Shown here: piece after piece, positions 1-6,200 of the stretch
How the letters are laid out: each line of letters starts with the position of its first letter
How positions within the stretch are numbered: position 1 is the first letter of the stretch
NCBI GenBank assembly: GCA_900770165.1
Contig: CAAGJJ010000138.1
Span: 1 to 7,654, forward strand
DNA: 7,654 nt
Reading direction: 5' to 3'
Source of the DNA: Clostridia bacterium
Lineage (GTDB): Bacteria; Bacillota; Clostridia; Oscillospirales; Acutalibacteraceae
Made by a program: the position numbers and the translations under genes
Notes under the pieces: model-generated
Databases searched by the model: none
What the model saw: the letters and a program-made list of their open reading frames with translations, nothing else
What the model was told of the DNA's origin: nothing

Positions 1-840
1 ATGCTTGGGGATAAAGGAAGTATAGATGTATTTGATGAAAATGGAAATATTTTAAAAACAATAAATAAAGATACAGAAACAGATGAAGATGGAAAGATAA
101 AAATTACATATGAAAATAGAGTACAAAACATAATAATACAATTAAAAGATTTAGCTAAAGAAGGAATTTTTGAATTTCAAAATGTAAGAGTTATAGAAGC
201 TAATGCTCAAATAACAGAAAACACAATTCCAACACAAGTTTTTATAAAAGGAATAAATACAATATCAACAGAAGTTGAAAATGATGATGGAGAAAAAATA
301 ACAGAGACATCAGATTTAGTAAAATATGAACGTAATGGGCAAATCAATACAGGAATTAAACAAGCAGTTTCTAATATAGATGTAAAATTAGATAAGGATA
401 CATTAGTTAATAATACACAAAATAATGTAATAATTACAGCGGTATTAAGAACAGATGGGCCACAATATAGTTTGTTTAAAAATCCTACTATATCTATTGA
501 AATGCCAGCAGAAGTAGAAAATATTAATATAGGTGCTCCTGAGAGTATGTATGATAATCAAGTATTTAATATCACAGACTCAAAAGTTAGCACAAATAAT
601 AATGGAAATAAAGTTATTAACATACAATTACAAGGAAGCCAAACATCTTATGAACAATCTTCTGTACTTGAGGGAACAAATATAAGAATACCTGCAACAA
701 TTAATGTAACAAAACAATTAGAAAATAAAGCTGGAATTATAAAATGTACATATTCAAATGAAATGACAGCTACAACAGAAAGCAAAGAAACAGAAGTTAT
801 GCTTTTAAATAAAATTGTAAAAGCTACTCAAGATTTAACT
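1..840 (+). other. N-terminal beta-rich region of gene 1
   Basis: Residues 1-280. It opens in the middle of what looks like a beta domain (GSIDVFDENGN, then KIKITYENRV). A second beta segment has NNVIITAVLRTDGPQY and NPTISIEMPAEVENI, where the strand ending in a Pro recalls the DUF11 D-x-x-P turn. I do not recognise a named family with confidence. It is followed by an acidic linker near residue 281-302 that marks its end. Confidence 0.5.
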
Positions 841-3228
841 TTAGAGAGTGGAGAAAATGAGGAAGCAGGAACTACACCAGAGGAAAACGGAAGTGAAGTA
901 AAGGAACAAGTTGGAACAATATCAGTAACTAAAGATATATCAGCAGGAAATGGAAAAGATATTTATGAAAGACAAGTACAAAAAATTACTTTAACAGTTA
1001 CAAATAATACAAATAATGAAATAGCAAATATTAATTTACAAGATGAGATTCCGAATGAATTTATATATGCAAATGCAATTTGTGATGTGGGGCTTGAAAA
1101 TGGATATATTGAAGATGAAAAAATAACTGTTTATGAAAAGAATATAGAGAAATTACAAGCAAAAGAAACTTTAACATTTGAATATTATGTAAGAGTAGAA
1201 CAAGGACAAGAAATACAAGAAAAGAAAGTAAGTACAAAAGCAAAGGCTACGATAAAATCAACAAGTGAGACATTTGAATCAAATGTAATAGAAAATACAA
1301 TAAAAGAAAGTAAATTTCAAATAGATATGGTTGCATCATCAAATGCGACAAGTATATGGACCGCGGGAAATACTATTAATTATAAAATAGTAGTAAAAAA
1401 TATTACAAATGAAAAATTAACAGGTGTTACAGTGACAAATATTATGCCAGAAGGTGCAACTTTTAATGAAGCTTTTTATTTACAATTTGATGAAACACAA
1501 AATAGTTATGTAAAAAATTATTCAGAAGAATATATGAATAAAAATTATAATCAAAATAAAAAAATGGTAACTTGGGATATAGGAGACTTAGACGCTGGAA
1601 AAGAAGTCGGAGTTTTCGTTTCAATAACCCTAGGTGAAATACAAGATAATAGTGATACAAAGGTAATTATAAATACAGCAGTTGTAAAAGCAGATAATAC
1701 ACAAGAATATGTTTCTAATAAAGAAGAAATTAAAGAAATGAATAAAGGAACTTGTAAGGTTGAGTTAGGAACTAATTTAGAAAGTAAGTATTTATACGAA
1801 GGAGATGAATTTGAATATATTGTAAAAATAACTAATATAAGCAATATATCAATAGATAATATTATAATGTCTGATGAATTACCAAAAGGAGTAAGTGGCA
1901 CACAAGTAATTTATGCTGTGCAAGGAGAGCCAGAGCAAACAATATCTATTGAAAAAAATATAGATTTATCATTTTCATTAGAGCCAGGTGAGGTATTTAC
2001 AGCAAGGATTTTGGTAGCTGCTGATGAATTAGAAGAAGGCGTAGAACAACTAGAGGTAAAAAATCAGGTAGAAGTAAGTTCTGTTTATATTAATGAAATG
2101 ATTTCAAATGAAGTTGTAAATATAATATTAAAAAAGAAAGATGACCCAACAGACCCATCTGACCCGACAGATCCAACGGACCCAACAGATCCAACTAATC
2201 CAACAGATCCGACCAATCCAACAACTCCAAAGATATCAATATCAGGTATAGCATGGATAGATGAAAACGAAAATGGGAAAAGAGATACAGATGAACAAAC
2301 ATATAGTAATATGACAGTTATGTTATATGATTATAAAAATAATTCGTTTGTAAAAGAAAATGGTCAAAATAAAAAAGTAGAAACAAATTCAGATGGAACA
2401 TATGAATTTACCAATTTAGATAAAGGGCAATATATTGTAGTATTTTTATATGATACTAATACACATAAATTAACTGAATATCAAAAAGATGGAATACTAG
2501 AGAGTAAAAACAATGATGCAATTACAAATACTATAGAAATAGATGGAAAAACAGTAACAGCAGGTCTAACAAATACATTAGAAGGAAATTCAAGTCTAAC
2601 AAATATAGATATTGGATTAGTAGAAAATAAAAAATTTGATTTTGAAATACAAAAATATATAAGTAAAATAACAGTTCAAACAAGAGATGGTAAAACAAAA
2701 ACTTATACATATGATGACAAACAATTTGCAAAAGTTGAGATACATTCTAAAAAGATAAATGGAGCAACAGTTGTAATAGAGTATAAAATGGTTGTTACAA
2801 ATAATGGAGAAGTACCAGGAACAGTGGCTCAAATAGTTGATAAATTACCTAATGGATTAAAATTTAATTCAGAGCTAAACAATGATTGGTATGAGAGTAA
2901 TGGAAGCTTATATAGTAATAGTTTATCAGAACAAATAATAGATGTTGGAGAAAGTGAAGAAATAAATTTAGTAGTTACTAGACAAGTTAATAGCAGTAAT
3001 GTGGGAATGATAACTAATAAGGCATCAATTGGAATAAGTAGCAATGATAAAGCAATAGAAGACATAAATGCACAAAATAACGAATCAATGGCACAAGTTA
3101 TTATTGGTGTATCAACAGGTACAACAGCAGCATATGTAACATTAACAATATGCATGCTTGGTATAATTGCTTTAGGAGTGTATTTAATTAATAAAGAATT
3201 TTTAGGAAAGGAGGAGAGAGATGAGTAG
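1..3228 (+). CDS. Large DUF11/SdrD_B-repeat surface protein with C-terminal membrane anchor (5' end probably missing)
   Basis: This 1075-residue reading frame ends at TAG (3226-3228). It is built like a Gram-positive extracellular stalk protein. Residues 1-280 are a beta-rich region, and an acidic Gly/Glu linker covers about 281-302. DUF11-type repeats lie at about 304-435, 439-577 and 583-710. An Asp-Pro-Thr/Asn linker covers 714-743, an SdrD_B-like domain about 744-876, and a fourth DUF11 repeat about 877-1035. A single hydrophobic segment (about 1043-1063) is followed by a charged 12-residue tail. The visible N-terminus (MLGDKGSIDV) is not a signal peptide, although the protein must be exported. 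Position 1 also has no visible ribosome-binding site, so the true start is probably upstream. Cysteines are few and scattered (249, 361, 585, 1051). The end overlaps the next gene by 8 bases, indicating an operon. A structural or adhesive surface role is inferred from architecture; the ligand is unknown. Confidence 0.93.
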   Translation: MLGDKGSIDVFDENGNILKTINKDTETDEDGKIKITYENRVQNIIIQLKDLAKEGIFEFQNVRVIEANAQITENTIPTQVFIKGINTISTEVENDDGEKITETSDLVKYERNGQINTGIKQAVSNIDVKLDKDTLVNNTQNNVIITAVLRTDGPQYSLFKNPTISIEMPAEVENINIGAPESMYDNQVFNITDSKVSTNNNGNKVINIQLQGSQTSYEQSSVLEGTNIRIPATINVTKQLENKAGIIKCTYSNEMTATTESKETEVMLLNKIVKATQDLTLESGENEEAGTTPEENGSEVKEQVGTISVTKDISAGNGKDIYERQVQKITLTVTNNTNNEIANINLQDEIPNEFIYANAICDVGLENGYIEDEKITVYEKNIEKLQAKETLTFEYYVRVEQGQEIQEKKVSTKAKATIKSTSETFESNVIENTIKESKFQIDMVASSNATSIWTAGNTINYKIVVKNITNEKLTGVTVTNIMPEGATFNEAFYLQFDETQNSYVKNYSEEYMNKNYNQNKKMVTWDIGDLDAGKEVGVFVSITLGEIQDNSDTKVIINTAVVKADNTQEYVSNKEEIKEMNKGTCKVELGTNLESKYLYEGDEFEYIVKITNISNISIDNIIMSDELPKGVSGTQVIYAVQGEPEQTISIEKNIDLSFSLEPGEVFTARILVAADELEEGVEQLEVKNQVEVSSVYINEMISNEVVNIILKKKDDPTDPSDPTDPTDPTDPTNPTDPTNPTTPKISISGIAWIDENENGKRDTDEQTYSNMTVMLYDYKNNSFVKENGQNKKVETNSDGTYEFTNLDKGQYIVVFLYDTNTHKLTEYQKDGILESKNNDAITNTIEIDGKTVTAGLTNTLEGNSSLTNIDIGLVENKKFDFEIQKYISKITVQTRDGKTKTYTYDDKQFAKVEIHSKKINGATVVIEYKMVVTNNGEVPGTVAQIVDKLPNGLKFNSELNNDWYESNGSLYSNSLSEQIIDVGESEEINLVVTRQVNSSNVGMITNKASIGISSNDKAIEDINAQNNESMAQVIIGVSTGTTAAYVTLTICMLGIIALGVYLINKEFLGKEERDE
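910..1305 (+). other. DUF11-type repeat 1 of gene 1
   Basis: Residues about 304-435. TISVTKDIS opens it, followed by ITLTVTNNT (Asn335), LQDEIPNEF (Pro351) and an EYYVRVE strand. It fits the family outline of a V-x-N strand followed by a D-x-[LI]-P turn. DUF11 domains are Ig-like beta stalk units of bacterial and archaeal surface proteins. Confidence 0.75.
1315..1731 (+). other. DUF11-type repeat 2 of gene 1
   Basis: Residues about 439-577. It opens with FQIDMVASS, then NYKIVVKNIT (Asn467), VTNIMPEGATF (Pro483), TWDIGDLDAGKEV and ending strands INTAVVKAD. The W-x-I-G-x-L-x-A-G stretch is characteristic of DUF11. The usual Asp before the Pro turn is replaced (NIMP), and the central loop (about 487-520) is Asn/Tyr-rich. 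Confidence 0.8.
1747..2130 (+). other. DUF11-type repeat 3 of gene 1
   Basis: Residues about 583-710. GTCKVELGTN opens it, with EYIVKITNIS (Asn612), MSDELPKGV (Pro628), LEPGEVFTARI and a closing VKNQVEVSS strand. A lone Cys585 sits in the first strand. It leads directly into the Asp-Pro-Thr linker. Confidence 0.78.
2140..2229 (+). repeat. Asp-Pro-Thr/Asn repeat linker in gene 1
   Basis: Residues 714-743 are almost entirely Asp-Pro-Thr triplets, with Asp-Pro-Ser once and Asn-Pro-Thr variants towards the end. This gives 9-base and 12-18-base near repeats in DNA. Codons vary freely between units (CCA/CCG, ACA/ACG/ACT, GAC/GAT). Such Pro-rich acidic linkers are stiff, extended spacers in wall proteins. 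It separates DUF11 repeats 1-3 from the SdrD_B-like domain. Confidence 0.9.
2230..2628 (+). other. SdrD_B-like calcium-type domain of gene 1
   Basis: Residues about 744-876. It opens with ISGIAWIDENENGKRDTDEQ, in which Asp754, Asn756, Asn758, Asp762 and Glu765 form the EF-hand-like loop typical of SdrD B-type repeats. MTVMLYDY, TNSDGTYEFTNLDKGQYIVVF and the closing NIDIGLV follow. The family binds calcium to rigidify the stalk; calcium binding here is inferred from the ligand pattern. Confidence 0.83.
2629..3105 (+). other. DUF11-type repeat 4 of gene 1, next to the membrane
   Basis: Residues about 877-1035. FDFEIQKYISKITV opens it, then IEYKMVVTNNG (Asn934), IVDKLPNGLKF (Pro950), INLVVTRQV and MITNKASI. 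The loop holding NNDWYESNGSLYS (about 960-972) fits DUF11 domains that lie next to the membrane anchor in clostridial surface proteins. It is longer than repeats 1-3 before the V-x-N strand. Confidence 0.78.
3127..3189 (+). other. C-terminal transmembrane anchor of gene 1
   Basis: Residues about 1043-1063 (AAYVTLTICMLGIIALGVYLI) form one hydrophobic helix followed by a short charged tail (NKEFLGKEERDE). The layout matches a cell-wall sorting signal or a plain membrane anchor, but no LPXTG precedes it; the closest stretch is GVSTG at 1036-1040. Confidence 0.85.
3207..3214 (+). promoter_or_regulatory. Shine-Dalgarno of the thioester adhesin gene, inside the upstream gene
   Basis: AAAGGAGG lies 6 bases before ATG 3221, a near-perfect complement to the 16S rRNA 3' end at ideal spacing. 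It also encodes part of the tail of gene 1 (around Gly1069-Glu1072). It decides the start of gene 2 over later candidates (GTG 3242, ATG 3248), which lack such a site and would cut into the signal peptide. Confidence 0.92.
3221..3228 (+). other. 8-base gene overlap (ATGAGTAG), translational coupling
   Basis: The ATG of gene 2 (3221-3223) lies ahead of the TAG of gene 1 (3226-3228), in a different frame. A ribosome finishing gene 1 passes through the gene 2 ribosome-binding site and stops 5 bases beyond its start, the usual geometry for coupled or re-initiated translation. There is no room for a promoter or terminator between the genes, so one transcript is expected. Confidence 0.9.
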
Positions 3229-3298
3229 AATAAAGAAAATTGTGCTTATGATAATTATATGCTTAGCATGTATTTCTATTCATAATGTATCATTAGCA
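3221..3298 (+). other. Sec signal peptide of gene 2
   Basis: Residues 1-26 have a basic start (MSRIKK), a hydrophobic core (about 7-20, IVLMIIICLACISI) and a VSLA-A site suited to signal peptidase I between Ala26 and Ala27. Cys17 sits within the core but lacks a good lipobox, so a lipoprotein reading is less likely. The mature protein would begin ATTSW. Confidence 0.88.
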
Positions 3299-6200
3299 GC
3301 AACAACATCATGGAAAAATACAAGGAGTTTTTCACTAAGTAAAGGAAGTTGTTCTAATAAGAAGCACACAGGTTGTACAACATATAGTACAGGTAGAATA
3401 ACTATGCATATAGGGGCAGACGGATTTTTAAGTGGAAGTGCTAAACCATACATTGATAAAGATGTTGGACTAATCTGCTTGCAACATGATACAGAAGCAG
3501 AGACCTTTTTGGAAAATGGTGAAAGTGGTATGGAAATACAATATAAAATGACTATTAGTAACAAGAGTGTAACAATTATACCAATGTCTGAGGCAGCAAA
3601 GAGTGCTAGTGGAAGCAGTACGATGTCAACAACTTCTAAAGGTGCTGCCAAAGTTGCATATATTCTTAGTCATATAAGTAATTCGGCTGGCGAGAGCGAA
3701 CGTAAAAATAATGGTGCTCAAGGAGCTTTATGGAAGGTCATTAAACCATTTTTAGAAGATTTAAAGGATAAAACCTCTTTTAATGGTATTGTGGTTAGCC
3801 AATATCAAGGTAAATGGGACGATGTTGCTAATGCTGTAAAATATTACAATGAGGCTAATGCATATGCAAATACTAGTATTTTTTCTCCAAGTACGGTTAA
3901 AACGAAAATAACAGTTTCAGAATTAGATAATAATTATTATATAATAGGACCATTTAAAATGAAATTTGCAAATGGTAGCTATGAGAATAATGGAAATGTT
4001 ACTCAATTTGCTGGATTTAATTCAGCTAATTTAAAAATGGACAACAGTCAGTTAGATAGTAAAAATTGGACTTTATGCAATAAAGAAGGAAAGGGAATGT
4101 CTGAACCTACTAGTAATAAAAATTTTTATATAAAAGTAAAAAAAGCTAAGATTGGAGCTAAAGGAATTTTAACTATAAAAACTAGAAAAATGAATGTATA
4201 TGCTGATTTTTATACAATGACTAGTAAAAAAGGAAGGCAAGATCAAGCGATTGTTACTGAAGCAGGGAGGTACTATGATAATGAAGAGGTAACATTTGAA
4301 TTTGACACATTTGGAAATCTTAGAATTGCAAAAAAAGATGCAGATAGTGGGAATGCTTTATCAGGAATAGGATTTACAATTAGAAATTCAAATGGTCAAT
4401 ATATACAAGCTTTAGACACTAATAAAAAGGTACAAGCTTCTGCAACTGGAATTATAAAAAATATTCAATTTACAAAGAACGCAAGTGAAACTACTACATT
4501 TTCAACAAATGAACAAGGTATAATTGAGCTTCATAATATACCAGTAGATACTTATACAGTAGAGGAAGTATCAGTTGGAGAACATTATGCATATGCATTG
4601 AATGGAAATAATATTACCTGGGAAGCAAATGGAAAAACAAACACTGGCCAGAGTGCGAAAGTACTTATAAAAGGGCAACCGCCTACTATAGCAAATTCTA
4701 CTAATACGATGCTTTCAGATGAATATGTAACTATTGCAACAGTAAAAAATAAAAAACAAGTAGGAGAGCTAAATCTTATAAAGGTAGATGATAGAAATAG
4801 AAATAAGATACTACCAAAGGTTGAATTCGTAATAAGATCATCGGAATTTAATAATCAATATATAAAAGTAAAAGCAACAGGAAGTAATGTAACAAACAAT
4901 ACAGATGGTTGGGCCACTAGAATCGTTGGTTCATCAAGAATAAATGATACAAAAGATACTAAAAATAATCCAACATTAGAATATGTTGAAGAAATGAGTA
5001 AAGCAACAGTATTTGTAACAGACGGAAATGGAATAATAGATATACAAAATTTGATATCAAGTATTGATGGAACAACTATGATAGAATACAAATTAGAGGA
5101 GATTAAGAATCCAAACTATGGTTATTTGTCAGGAAGTAGTGGAGAATATGTAAATTATAAAGTTACATATGAAGGAGAATCTACAACGTCAAATGGAACT
5201 GTTAAATTAACCACAAGTGATGTAATTAGTGTTACTGCCACAAACCACCAAGAATATATACGTTTAGCAGGTTTTGTATGGGAAGATATAGTGCATGGTA
5301 AAGACAATACAGTAAACAATAAATATGATGAAACAGAGGCTCTAGTAGAAGGAATACAAGTAAAATTATACAAAGAAGGCACATTTATTGCAGAGATAAC
5401 TACTAATTCAAATGGTGAATATCAATTTGGAGCAGAAAATAAAGATTATTATTATAATACCGATTATGTTAAAGATGGTAAAGAGACTGGTAATTTACGA
5501 ATAGATGATTTAAGTCAATATTATGTGGAATTTGAGTATGATGGCTTAAAATACACATCTGTAGTGGTGGATAAAGATTATTCAAGTTCTGATTATAAGA
5601 TTACATCAAAAGCAGAAGAGAAACATGCAGATAGAGAAATAGTAAATAATAAATTTGCAATAATTTCGCATAATCAAGCATCAAATACAGAGAATACAGG
5701 AACTTATAAATTGGAGTATGAGTTTGGAGACAATGTATCAACATATAAAGATGATACATATTGGAAATATATAAGAGACACAGATAATAAAAAATTACAT
5801 GTAGACAAAGTAAAAGAAGAGAATTATGAAGTTTTAGCATCAACTCAAGAATCAGGATTTGATTTAAAATATGCGTGGGAGGCACAATTTCAAAATTCTG
5901 GTTCAGAAATTTTAACAGGAATAAATTTAGGAATAGAAAAAAGAGCTCAAGCAGATTTAGCATTGAGTTCAGATTTAAATACAGTAGATATTAGCATAAA
6001 TACAGGTTCAGGAGTTTATATGAATACATATACATATGCAAAAAGAAAAATAGAAGAAGATACAAATGATTTTGGAATAGAAACAAAATTTGGAAACTCA
6101 ACAGGAAGTTACAGTAATAGAAATTTAAACTTATATACTAGAAGAATTTATGAATCAGATTTAGCATATAACGAAAAGAATTCAGGATTAATGGAGGTAT

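Noticed and set aside
1551..1901. Minus-strand open frame of 116 codons opposite DUF11 repeats of gene 1
   Set aside because: It is fully antisense to a strongly supported gene; its hydrophobic look is the complement of Asn/Lys/Glu-rich codons, and no family is recognisable.
2140..2229. CRISPR-like or satellite repeat
   Set aside because: The repetition is in frame, encodes Asp-Pro-Thr units, and has no spacers.
3260..3273. Possible lipobox around Cys17 of gene 2
   Set aside because: The residues before Cys17 (Cys14-Leu15-Ala16) do not fit the usual Leu-[Ala/Ser]-[Gly/Ala] pattern, Cys17 is inside the hydrophobic core, and a good signal peptidase I site follows at Ala26.
3229..3320. Internal promoter or terminator between the two genes
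   Set aside because: The genes overlap, and the A/T-rich stretches nearby are ordinary coding sequence; no hairpin with a T tract is visible.
3280..3651. Minus-strand open frame of 123 codons opposite the start of gene 2
   Set aside because: It lies antisense to the signal peptide and thioester head, has a Leu/Ile/Val/Ser-rich composition typical of the complement of AT-rich coding sequence, and shows no recognisable domain.
5601..5963. Minus-strand open frame of 120 codons rich in Leu, resembling a membrane protein
   Set aside because: It is a shadow of the gene 2 stalk; the Leu and Phe richness comes from reading AAA, GAA and TTA-type codons backwards.
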